Shown: piece by piece, positions 1 to 6,243 of the stretch
How positions within the stretch are numbered: the first letter of the stretch is position 1
How the letters are laid out: each line of letters starts with the position of its first letter
Assembly (NCBI GenBank): GCA_016934225.1
Contig: JAFGTH010000036.1
Location: 1-14,164 of the forward strand
Reading direction: 5' to 3'
DNA: 14,164 bases
DNA from: Lentisphaerota bacterium
Lineage (GTDB): Bacteria; Verrucomicrobiota; Kiritimatiellia; UBA8416; JAFGTH01
The notes under the pieces: model-generated
The model's input: the letters and a program-made list of their open reading frames with translations, nothing else
Told to the model about the DNA's origin: nothing
The model's database searches: none
Made by a program: the position numbers and the translations under genes

Positions 1-132
1 AGATCTGGAGCATATGGAAAGGTAATGCCCGTGTCCGCCGTTGAAGACGACTATATTACAATGAGCAACAACAAATCGAACCGATTGATCGAGGTGTTCG
101 ATAACATAGTCAGACAATCGGAAACGGCTTAA
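1..132 (+). CDS. C-terminal end of an unrecognised protein (partial)
   Basis: Frame 1 is open from the first base to a TAA stop at 130-132, giving 43 residues that begin RSGAYGKVMPVSAVEDDY and end IVRQSETA. The 5' part lies outside the window. The tail is mixed hydrophilic and hydrophobic, with an acidic stretch (VEDDY), and has no membrane segment or motif that I can assign to a family. It runs in the same direction as the URO-D-like gene 156 nt downstream, so the two could be co-transcribed. I call it coding because it is an open frame at the window edge, has ordinary composition, and stops just before a non-coding-looking stretch. The function cannot be given from this fragment. Confidence 0.55.
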   Translation, partial: RSGAYGKVMPVSAVEDDYITMSNNKSNRLIEVFDNIVRQSETA

Positions 133-245
133 TGGCTTTGATTTCCGCAGTTATTTGGCGTAAAGAACTCAAAGGCGTCGTTTTGTCCGCATTGAAACAG
201 CGCAAAAATTGTTTTGCATTTTGTATGCGTATTGATATTCCTTAA
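132..245 (+). CDS. possible 37-codon small ORF coupled to the upstream gene
   Basis: An ATG at 132-134 shares its A with the upstream TAA stop (a TAATG junction) and opens a 37-codon frame ending in TAA at 243-245. The peptide starts MALISAVIWRKELKG and is basic with a hydrophobic start. A weak GGAA lies about nine nt before the ATG, within the upstream gene. TAATG junctions are common between coupled genes, and this cluster has three more (or TGATG), which is the main argument for it. Against it are its short length, lack of a recognisable family, and the chance of such a junction arising by accident (about 1 in 16 after a TAA). It could equally be untranslated spacer. Confidence 0.2.
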   Translation: MALISAVIWRKELKGVVLSALKQRKNCFAFCMRIDIP

Positions 246-288
246 CCCTGACATCAAAAATTAAGACATAAATAGAAAGGATACTGGA

Positions 289-1347
289 ATGCACAAAGAA
301 ACTATGAATCCGCGCGAACGATGGGAAGCGGTATTGAAACGCGAAAAACCGGATCGCATTCCAATGGATTATTGGGCCACCAAAGAAGCGTCGGCAAAAC
401 TTGTAAAACATATGCAATGTGGTGACCTTGACGAAGCTTTGGCAAAATTGCATGTGGACCGTCCTAGAGACGTTTACCCGAGATATATAGGTCCGCCTCG
501 CAAAGAGGATACGGATAGTTTTGGTTGCAAACGTAAACGAGTCCAATATGGCGACGGGTATTATTACGAATGTGCATCCAATCCTTTGGCGCAGTATAAT
601 TCCGTTGAAGAGATTGAGAAAAATTACACATGGCCCACTAACGATGACTGGGATTTTTCAGGAATAGCCGATTCAATCAAAGGCTACGAAGACCAACCGA
701 TTAAAGGGGGAGGTTCTGAGCCTTTCTTGATATACTGCCATTTGCGCGGAATGGAACAGGCGTATATGGACTTGGCTTTGAATCCTGAGATTGTTCACTA
801 CTGCTTGGATAAATTATTTGACCTGGCTTATGATTGGACTTTGCGCATATACGAGCAGATACCAGGCAAAGTCTTAATCTCATATGTTGCGGAGGATCTC
901 GGGTCCCAGGAATCTCTGCTTTTTTCGCTTGACCACATTCGCGAATTTATCCTGCCCCGAATGAAGCGCATGATGACACTTGCTCACGACGCCGGCGTTT
1001 ATGTGTTCACGCACAGCGACGGCGCGATTAGAGACGTTATTCCCGACTTTATTAAAATAGGTTCGAATGTGCTGAATCCAATTCAATGGCGTTGTTTGGG
1101 CATGGAACGCGAAGGGCTAAAGAAAGATTTCGGAGACAAGTTGATATTTCATGGTGCCGTGGACAATCAGGAGATTCTGCCGTTTGGAAGCGTGGAAGAC
1201 GTTCGCGAGGAAGTTTTGGAAAACATGCGGGTGCTTGGGGCTGGCGGCGGCTATATTCTTGCTCCCTGTCACAACATTCAGGTTGTCAGTCCGGCGGAGA
1301 ACATAATAGCCATGTATGAAACCTGTTACGAGAACGGATGGTCGTGA
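289..1347 (+). CDS. URO-D / MtaA-superfamily protein (corrinoid methyltransferase-like)
   Basis: The 352-residue product has the uroporphyrinogen decarboxylase fold signature across its length: an N-terminal MNPRERWEAVLKREKPDRIP block (residues 6-25), a central SEPF...CHLRGMEQ segment (143-157), THSDG (241-245), HGAVDNQ (288-294) and GYILAPCHNIQ (321-331). This pattern fits the MtaA/MtbA/CmuA-like branch, whose members move methyl groups between corrinoid proteins and thiols, rather than true HemE. In characterised methyltransferases a His-X-Cys...Cys set binds zinc. Here H242 and C327 are present, but the middle position is D244. No corrinoid protein or activator is in the window, so the substrate is unknown. 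The start ATG at 289 has AAAGGA at 276-281 with a 7-nt spacer; an in-frame ATG five codons on is less well placed. It lies before, and is probably independent of, the glycan genes. It is predicted to be cytosolic. Confidence 0.88.
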   Translation: MHKETMNPRERWEAVLKREKPDRIPMDYWATKEASAKLVKHMQCGDLDEALAKLHVDRPRDVYPRYIGPPRKEDTDSFGCKRKRVQYGDGYYYECASNPLAQYNSVEEIEKNYTWPTNDDWDFSGIADSIKGYEDQPIKGGGSEPFLIYCHLRGMEQAYMDLALNPEIVHYCLDKLFDLAYDWTLRIYEQIPGKVLISYVAEDLGSQESLLFSLDHIREFILPRMKRMMTLAHDAGVYVFTHSDGAIRDVIPDFIKIGSNVLNPIQWRCLGMEREGLKKDFGDKLIFHGAVDNQEILPFGSVEDVREEVLENMRVLGAGGGYILAPCHNIQVVSPAENIIAMYETCYENGWS

Positions 1348-1555
1348 GCATGTTGAATTCCTGCGGGTCGTTGTTTTTGTGACAATGTGTTGAGATTATC
1401 CGCAATTCGAAGACGTTGTTTTGCTGCCGCATTGTAGAGAAACTGCCGACGCGTAAAACATCCTGCGTTTTCCTGTCAAAATCTGCCGTTAACGTCGGAA
1501 CAATCAATCTTGCGTATTTTATCAGGCCGACGCCGAAATAATTTGAAGAGGCATG

Positions 1556-2587
1556 CTATGTAAGAAATTGTTCGACGAACGAAACCATCCAAGCGGTGAC
1601 ATCAATTTTTTTACTCAGAAGTTTTTTTTGTTTTTCCTTCCAAAGCTTGTCAAGATTAGGCGTAGCCAGAAGATCTTGCATTTTTTCAAAAGCTTTTTCC
1701 TGTTGCGTATTAGTGAAGTTATAAACCATATCGTAAGCTTTTTCTTGTTCCGTTGTGTAGCACCGACCGGTCTTTGATATATAGATTGCGGGCACACCAA
1801 GCATGGCGCATTCGGATGCCATAGTGGCGCTTTCTCCCAAATATAATGATGCGTAAGCCATCAAATCATGAATGCGTTCCACGCCGACTTGGATCCGATA
1901 TTTTTCAAAAGCAGGCGGAAGAGAGGTTTCCGATGTCACAAAAACGCGGCCATGTTTTTCCAGCTCCTTTGCAAAGCGCAGTTTGTTGGCGGGGGACAGA
2001 CCGCTTTCTCCTACATCGTGAGAAGCGCCCCATGACACAAATCGGAGCAGATAATAAGGGTCTCCTGGTTTTACACCGAGATCGGATAAAACTGATGGAT
2101 TGGGCCGGAATCTGTTCGGATGCAGGTATGCCAGTTCATGATATCCCGCGTAAGTGACATGTTTTCTGCCTAGGTTTACAGGATAACAATCTGGTGTACA
2201 AATACGCGTTGCGAACGGATAGGTAATGGCATTAGAGAGCGTGGCGTTGTCTGTGTCATAAAAAACTATGGTTGGAATACCGAGCAGTTTTCCGGCATGG
2301 ACAATGAATGTGCCGGCGATCTGCAACATGATGTCAGGCTTTTCTTTGTGCGCCAGTCGGTACAACTTGCTTTCGTGTTCGATCATTTCGCGAATAAGCC
2401 CTGCCATCCCTTTGCGAACACGGCTGAGCAATGTGTATTCGAATCCAAAACAGTCCAGCAGTCGGAGATTCATTTCTTTATCGCGTGCAACGATGATTAC
2501 AGTATGGCCGTGTTCGCGCCACAGATTAATGGCGTTGCGAAAGAAATGAGCATGCGCCGGATGACTGATGTCAACGAGAATCTTCAT
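1556..2587 (-). CDS. DUF354 family GT-B-like protein
   Basis: The 343-residue product begins MKILVDISHPAHAHFFRNAI, a start typical of DUF354 and reminiscent of UDP-GlcNAc 2-epimerase and MurG-like GT-B proteins. It has two Rossmann-like halves. The C-terminal half carries GESATMASECAMLGVPAIYIS (251-271), resembling the Gly/Glu loop that holds the nucleotide sugar in GT-B enzymes. The N-terminal half has FYDTDNA (109-115). Proteins of this family occur in archaeal and bacterial glycan loci, but no reaction is firmly assigned; a glycosyltransferase or a sugar-nucleotide epimerase would both fit. The ATG at 2587 shares one base with the TGA of the epimerase gene (TGATG), so translation is probably coupled, and it is the last gene of the leftward operon. 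The end is rich in Lys and Gln, with no signal peptide or membrane helix, so it is predicted to be cytosolic or membrane-peripheral. Confidence 0.87.
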   Translation of the reverse strand: MKILVDISHPAHAHFFRNAINLWREHGHTVIIVARDKEMNLRLLDCFGFEYTLLSRVRKGMAGLIREMIEHESKLYRLAHKEKPDIMLQIAGTFIVHAGKLLGIPTIVFYDTDNATLSNAITYPFATRICTPDCYPVNLGRKHVTYAGYHELAYLHPNRFRPNPSVLSDLGVKPGDPYYLLRFVSWGASHDVGESGLSPANKLRFAKELEKHGRVFVTSETSLPPAFEKYRIQVGVERIHDLMAYASLYLGESATMASECAMLGVPAIYISKTGRCYTTEQEKAYDMVYNFTNTQQEKAFEKMQDLLATPNLDKLWKEKQKKLLSKKIDVTAWMVSFVEQFLT

Positions 2588-3588
2588 CAGTCGGTCTTTT
2601 TCCCTTTGCGGAGTTCCTTATCGATGTGATTTTCGATATACCAATTGATCATTTTGGGATATCCCTTTTCTAGAGGCCATTCTGGGCGGTACCCGAGCTT
2701 TCGCTTGGCCTTGTCTATGCTCAATGTGCCTCGTCTGGGTATTGTCTTGTCGCGCACACGGAACTCAGTTTTAAGATTTGGGAACGAGGCTCGTAGCAAT
2801 TTGACCAATTCTATAATGGTTCGACTGTCGCCATAGGTGAGATTAAATGTCTCATTAAGCGCCCCGTCTTCGGTGATGGCCAGACAGACGCCTTGAACAA
2901 GGTCGTCAATATAAGTAAAATCCAATCGGTCAGATCCGTCGTCCATGATGATCAACGGCTGATCCATAATGGCGGCTTCGATAAAGAGTTGAGTTACGCG
3001 TCTGTTGATACAACGCGGACCGTATAAGGCGGATGGGCGGAGAATTGTGTACGGAATGTTGAATGTGCTGTGGTATGCCTTAATAAGAAATTCACTAGAA
3101 AGTTTTGATGCTCCGTAAATGTTAATGGGGTTACACGGCGAGTCTTCTGTCACCATGTTTGCCGTAAATTCTCCGTATGCCATGCTGGACGAGAAGTAGA
3201 TGAACTGTTTGATGTTATCCGAGAATGTTCGGGATGCTTCAAGCATGTTTCGTGTAGCGGTGAGGTTGTTGTCGAACCCGTCTACTGGATCGGCCGTGAC
3301 CAAGGCGGCAGATGGAATAGCGGCCATATGTACAATTTTTTCCGGCCGATGTTCCTTGAAGATACGAATAAGCGCTGCCATATCACGCGTATCCGCCTCA
3401 ATAATAGGGTAACCGGTTTTTTCGATGATAGACATGCGTTGACGGATGAAGTTGTGATAAACGGGGAGTTTGACATGAAAATTAAAACTATCCAAGATCA
3501 CCACGTCGGCGCCTTGCGAATGCAACGCGGAGACAACATGATGCCCAATGAACCCACATCCCCCTGTTAAGAGTATTTTCCCTTTCAT
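2587..3588 (-). CDS. NAD-dependent nucleotide-sugar epimerase/dehydratase (extended SDR)
   Basis: From the ATG at 3588 the product is 333 residues, the usual size for an extended short-chain dehydrogenase acting on nucleotide sugars. It has the NAD-binding loop TGGCGFIG (8-15), an acidic residue ending beta-2 (ILDSFNF), D66 in EADTRDM, HMAAIPS (87-93), the catalytic SSS (133-135) and Y158xxxK162 (IYGASK), then RPSALYGPR (184-192) and LDFTYIDDLVQG (222-233). The exact product (4-epimer, 4-keto-6-deoxy sugar or decarboxylated sugar) cannot be read from the sequence. An upstream ATG at 3612 is in frame, but 3588 is preferred: it gives the usual MKGKILLTGG start and a 4-nt ATGA overlap with the aminotransferase stop. 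It sits between the aminotransferase and DUF354 and probably prepares or alters the sugar that the aminotransferase uses. Confidence 0.92.
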   Translation of the reverse strand: MKGKILLTGGCGFIGHHVVSALHSQGADVVILDSFNFHVKLPVYHNFIRQRMSIIEKTGYPIIEADTRDMAALIRIFKEHRPEKIVHMAAIPSAALVTADPVDGFDNNLTATRNMLEASRTFSDNIKQFIYFSSSMAYGEFTANMVTEDSPCNPINIYGASKLSSEFLIKAYHSTFNIPYTILRPSALYGPRCINRRVTQLFIEAAIMDQPLIIMDDGSDRLDFTYIDDLVQGVCLAITEDGALNETFNLTYGDSRTIIELVKLLRASFPNLKTEFRVRDKTIPRRGTLSIDKAKRKLGYRPEWPLEKGYPKMINWYIENHIDKELRKGKKTD

Positions 3589-4760
3589 TTTCCGGCTCTT
3601 TCTGTTGCCCATTTCTTCATTTTGTCAATGACATACTCTACATCATCATCGGACAAATGCAATCCCATGGGGATTGCAACGGATTTGTCTGCAATATGTT
3701 CTGCATTTGGGAAGTCGCCCTCTTTGAATCCGTATTTATTTCGGTAATAACTCATTAAAGGTACCGGGGTTGCATAGTAAATACTTGTTCCGATTCCTTG
3801 GCTTTTCAGATACTGAAGGCAAGTATCGCGATCAGCACTTGTTTTGGAATTAACCAGCACGTTATAAACAAAGAATCCATGTGCTGAATGAGGTGATTCA
3901 GGTGGCAACTGGAAGTAGTCGTTTTGCTTCAGACCCTCGGTATAGAGGCGGGCAACATGCCGGCGATGTTTTATGATTTCCGGGAGTTTGTTTAATTGGA
4001 CCAGTCCGATGGCGGCTTCAACCTCTGTCATACGGTAATTGTAGCCAAGCGTTGTTACATCATAAAATCCTGGTTTCTTGCGCTTGTGCGGCGGTGTATC
4101 AATGCCGAATGCACGGCTGATTCGAACTCGATGCGCGATATCGTCCTGCGATGTTATAAACATTCCGCCTTCTATGGTGGTCATATGTTTAATGGGGTAA
4201 AAGGAAAAAGATCCTCCGTTACCAAAGGTGCCGACGGGTTGATCTTTATAGTAGGAGCCCACGGCGTGGGCGCAATCCTCAAACAGGAGGATATGATTGG
4301 CTTTACATAATGCCTGGATTTCATCCATTTCGCAGGGGTAACCGGCAAAATGAACCAGTTGAACGGCGCGAGTTTTCTTTGTCAAAACCCGGCTTATGGT
4401 TTCGGCAGTAACATTTGCCGTAATGGGATCAACATCGGCAAACACGGGTGTAGCGCCGCAGAATTCAACCGCGTGCGCTGTGGCCACATGAGTTTGGGCA
4501 GGGACAATGACTTCATCTGACGGTCCAATATCATGGCTCATAAGTCCCAAGTGCAGAGCGGCTGTACAACTTGAAACGGCTACGGCATGGTTTATGCCGA
4601 TCATTTTTGAAAAATTCTGTTCAAACGCTTCGGTTTTGGGGCCGTGTGTAAGCCAACCACTGAGTAGCACCTCGGAAACGGCTTGGACTTCTTTTTCATT
4701 CAGGAATGGACGTCCGAAATTGACGATTCTGGTCGGTTTGCCTTTTGATACTATATGCAT
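3585..4760 (-). CDS. DegT/DnrJ/EryC1/StrS-family PLP-dependent sugar aminotransferase
   Basis: This 391-residue protein is a typical sugar aminotransferase that converts a keto-sugar nucleotide to an amino sugar with pyridoxal phosphate. Visible family marks are NFGRPFLNEKEV (14-25), SGWLTHGPKTEAFE (34-47), the phosphate-binding SSCTAALH (63-70), FEDCAHAVG (160-168) with the PLP-ring Asp D162, the catalytic lysine K191 in FYPIKHMTTIEGGM, and GYNYRMTEVEAAIG near residue 235. The sequence resembles the perosamine/ArnB type more than the dTDP-3-amino-sugar type, but substrate assignment by eye is weak. It is the first gene of the leftward operon and overlaps the epimerase gene by 4 nt. No Shine-Dalgarno precedes the ATG. 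A promoter whose start would fall within a few nt of the ATG suggests a leaderless or nearly leaderless message. The enzyme is predicted to be cytosolic. Confidence 0.95.
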   Translation of the reverse strand: MHIVSKGKPTRIVNFGRPFLNEKEVQAVSEVLLSGWLTHGPKTEAFEQNFSKMIGINHAVAVSSCTAALHLGLMSHDIGPSDEVIVPAQTHVATAHAVEFCGATPVFADVDPITANVTAETISRVLTKKTRAVQLVHFAGYPCEMDEIQALCKANHILLFEDCAHAVGSYYKDQPVGTFGNGGSFSFYPIKHMTTIEGGMFITSQDDIAHRVRISRAFGIDTPPHKRKKPGFYDVTTLGYNYRMTEVEAAIGLVQLNKLPEIIKHRRHVARLYTEGLKQNDYFQLPPESPHSAHGFFVYNVLVNSKTSADRDTCLQYLKSQGIGTSIYYATPVPLMSYYRNKYGFKEGDFPNAEHIADKSVAIPMGLHLSDDDVEYVIDKMKKWATERAGK

Positions 4761-4768
4761 AATGATTA

Positions 4769-4797
4769 TTTATACTGTTGGTTCCTAGACTGATCAA
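4769..4797 (-). promoter_or_regulatory. predicted sigma70-type promoter of the leftward sugar operon
   Basis: Read on the minus strand, TTGATC (4797-4792) is followed by a 17-nt spacer and TATAAA (4774-4769). This matches four of six bases of the -35 consensus and five of six of the -10, at the ideal spacing. Transcription would start near 4761-4763, only one to three nt before the aminotransferase ATG at 4760, which leaves almost no untranslated leader. This agrees with the absence of a Shine-Dalgarno sequence there. It is a prediction from pattern only. Confidence 0.5.
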
Positions 4798-4801
4798 CCA
4801 A
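4778..4801. repeat. inverted repeat (candidate operator) over the leftward promoter
   Basis: TTGGTT (4778-4783) and AACCAA (4796-4801) form a perfect 6-bp dyad with a 12-nt spacer. The arms lie in the promoter spacer and across the -35 box of the leftward promoter, where a bound regulator would block RNA polymerase. The centre-to-centre distance of 18 bp is not far from two helical turns. A 6-bp dyad can arise by chance, so this is a candidate only. Confidence 0.3.
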
Positions 4802-4816
4802 ATAACGCAACAGCAA

Positions 4817-4853
4817 TGTTAACAGTAGTTTGTTATAGGCAACCGTGTTGTTA
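4817..4853. repeat. repeated TGTTA motifs in the divergent control region
   Basis: TGTTA occurs at 4817-4821, 4831-4835 and 4849-4853, and its complement TAACA at 4820-4824, making the palindrome TGTTAACA at 4817-4824. Two of the copies extend to TTGTTA (4830-4835 and 4848-4853), 18 nt apart. The cluster sits in the middle and right half of the 115-nt gap between the two divergent operons and could be a regulator-binding array. The region is AT-rich, so some repetition is expected. Confidence 0.2.
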
Positions 4854-4875
4854 AAGCGTCTTCGGAACGGATAAG
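4848..4875 (+). promoter_or_regulatory. weak candidate promoter for the rightward operon
   Basis: TTGTTA (4848-4853), a 16-nt spacer and GATAAG (4870-4875) give four of six matches to each consensus box. If used, transcription would begin near 4882, inside the TTG-initiated version of the next gene, and would imply translation from the ATG at 4927. No better rightward promoter is visible in the 115-nt gap. The call is tentative. Confidence 0.2.
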
Positions 4876-6150
4876 TTGCGTTTTGATAAGAACGAAGTTA
4901 TAGTAACTCAAAATGTGAGAACAAAGATGGGTGGGGAACGGATTATTTTAGATGCATGTCGCAAGACGCTTGACTATGCAGAAGGCCTGGATTATTCGGG
5001 TTATGGCAAATTTGACGCCATGAACAGCCCTTTTCTTAAGGCGGTTTCTCTTAATAACGCTTTTCTTCGATTGGTAATCACGCAAATAATCATGCGGACG
5101 CCGGTGAATATGCGGCCTTTTTTCGGCGTTAGAAAAGAAAAAAATCCCAAAGGTATTGGATTGTTTGCGCAGGCATATCTGGATCTGCACAACGTTTATC
5201 AGAATCCCGACGATTTGAAAAAGGCCGAATACTGTTTGAATTGGCTTCTGGTGAACAGTACTCCTGGTTATTCAGGTTTGTGTTGGGGATACAATTTTGA
5301 CTGGCAAAATGCCGGTTTATTCTTTGCCCCAAAAGGCTTTCCCAATTGTGTCACAACAGTTGTTTGCGCAGAAGCTTTGCTCCAGGGATATTTTGTCACA
5401 AAGAAGCAGGAATATTTAGATGCGGCCAAATCGGCAGCAAATTTTCTTTTATCTGATTTACCTGTGCTTTTACAAACCTCGGATAAGCTCTGTGTGGCCT
5501 ATGTTCCAATTCAGAGTGTAAATATTGTAATTAACGTTAACGCTTTAACTGCTGCTTTTCTAGCAAAATTAGCCCGTGTCGCAAGCAATGAACTATGGCG
5601 AGATACGGCCTGTAAATTGATTCGCTATGTAGTGAGTGAGCAAACGGATTATCATGCTTGGTACTATACGGATCCGCCAGGGAAGTCGTATATTGGGCAT
5701 GATAATTATCATACCGGATTTATTTTGGACGGTATTCTGCAAACTTGCAGTAATGCGGATGTGCAGGAATTTATGCCGTACTATCACACTGGGCTGGATT
5801 TTTATATAAAAAATTTATTTGGTCCAAACGGCGAGCCCTTCTATATGAGCACAAGGACGTATCCCTATGATATTCATGGAGCTGCGCAGGGGATTATTAC
5901 GCTTTCATCTGCCGCCCGGTTCAGACCCGAGTGTCTGAAAATGGCGGAGAAGACGGCATTTTGGGCCATTGAACATATGCAGCATAAGGACGGAAGTTTT
6001 GCGTATCAAATCGGAAAGTTCGTTAAACATGATTTTACTCTTATGCGTTGGTGTAATGCCTGGATGGTCCGGGCGCTGGCTCATTGGATGCGTGAGAGGC
6101 GGGACGTTTTGCGCGGCAAAGCCTCGAAGAAATCAGCAGTTGAATCTTAA
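4876..6150 (+). CDS. predicted (alpha/alpha) toroid protein of a glycan locus, function unknown
   Basis: The product is up to 424 residues, alpha-helical, and has repeated helix-pair segments with aromatic and Gly-rich turns (CWGYNFDWQ near 155, YIGHDNYHTGFILDGIL near 273, IHGAAQGIITL near 334, MRWCNAWMVRALAHW near 394). This is the look of an (alpha/alpha)6 toroid, as in GlcNAc 2-epimerases, unsaturated glycuronyl hydrolases and polysaccharide lyases. A conserved-looking N-terminal block, FDAMNSPFL (46-54) to MRTPVNMRPFFG...NPKGIGLF (73-97), resembles uncharacterised proteins I recall from exopolysaccharide clusters, some with misleading names. No signal peptide is seen, so it is predicted to be cytosolic. 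The start is uncertain: TTG at 4876 has GGAACGG before it, while ATG at 4927 (residue 18) is the first ATG but lacks a clear ribosome site. It is the first gene of the rightward operon. A sugar isomerase, hydrolase or structural role are all possible. Confidence 0.8.
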   Translation: MRFDKNEVIVTQNVRTKMGGERIILDACRKTLDYAEGLDYSGYGKFDAMNSPFLKAVSLNNAFLRLVITQIIMRTPVNMRPFFGVRKEKNPKGIGLFAQAYLDLHNVYQNPDDLKKAEYCLNWLLVNSTPGYSGLCWGYNFDWQNAGLFFAPKGFPNCVTTVVCAEALLQGYFVTKKQEYLDAAKSAANFLLSDLPVLLQTSDKLCVAYVPIQSVNIVINVNALTAAFLAKLARVASNELWRDTACKLIRYVVSEQTDYHAWYYTDPPGKSYIGHDNYHTGFILDGILQTCSNADVQEFMPYYHTGLDFYIKNLFGPNGEPFYMSTRTYPYDIHGAAQGIITLSSAARFRPECLKMAEKTAFWAIEHMQHKDGSFAYQIGKFVKHDFTLMRWCNAWMVRALAHWMRERRDVLRGKASKKSAVES

Positions 6151-6229
6151 CAGGCCTTGATGTAATTTCGTGTTACAAACAGCTTGAAAAATTCACTTTC
6201 TGCGGCCGTGGTAAAAGGCCCTCAGAACG

Positions 6230-6235
6230 AAAGGA
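6230..6235 (+). promoter_or_regulatory. ribosome-binding site deciding the methyltransferase start
   Basis: AAAGGA lies eight nt before the ATG at 6244. The longer TTG-started frame at 6184 has no purine-rich site before it, so this site favours 6244. Confidence 0.5.
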
Positions 6236-6243
6236 TTGGAGTT

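Noticed and set aside
202..217. GCAAAA-ATTG-TTTTGC stem as a terminator for the upstream gene
   Set aside because: The stem is only six mostly A-T pairs and no T-run follows directly, so it would be unstable. It could also be coding if the small ORF is real.
209..237. TTGTTT-N17-TTGATA as a promoter for the URO-D gene
   Set aside because: The -10 box fits poorly (about three of six), so the match is no better than expected in AT-rich spacer DNA.
169..546. 125-residue minus-strand ORF over the start of the URO-D gene
   Set aside because: It lies opposite a well-supported gene, has no family features, and is rich in Phe, Arg and Ser as expected of an antisense frame.
1086..1319. 77-residue plus-strand ORF inside the URO-D gene
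   Set aside because: It is wholly within the URO-D coding region in another frame, with composition rich in Arg and Gly and no motif.
3588..3612. Earlier ATG at 3612 as the epimerase start
   Set aside because: It would add eight polar residues before the normal MKGKILLTGG start and enlarge the overlap with the aminotransferase gene; the 4-nt ATGA overlap is the usual arrangement.
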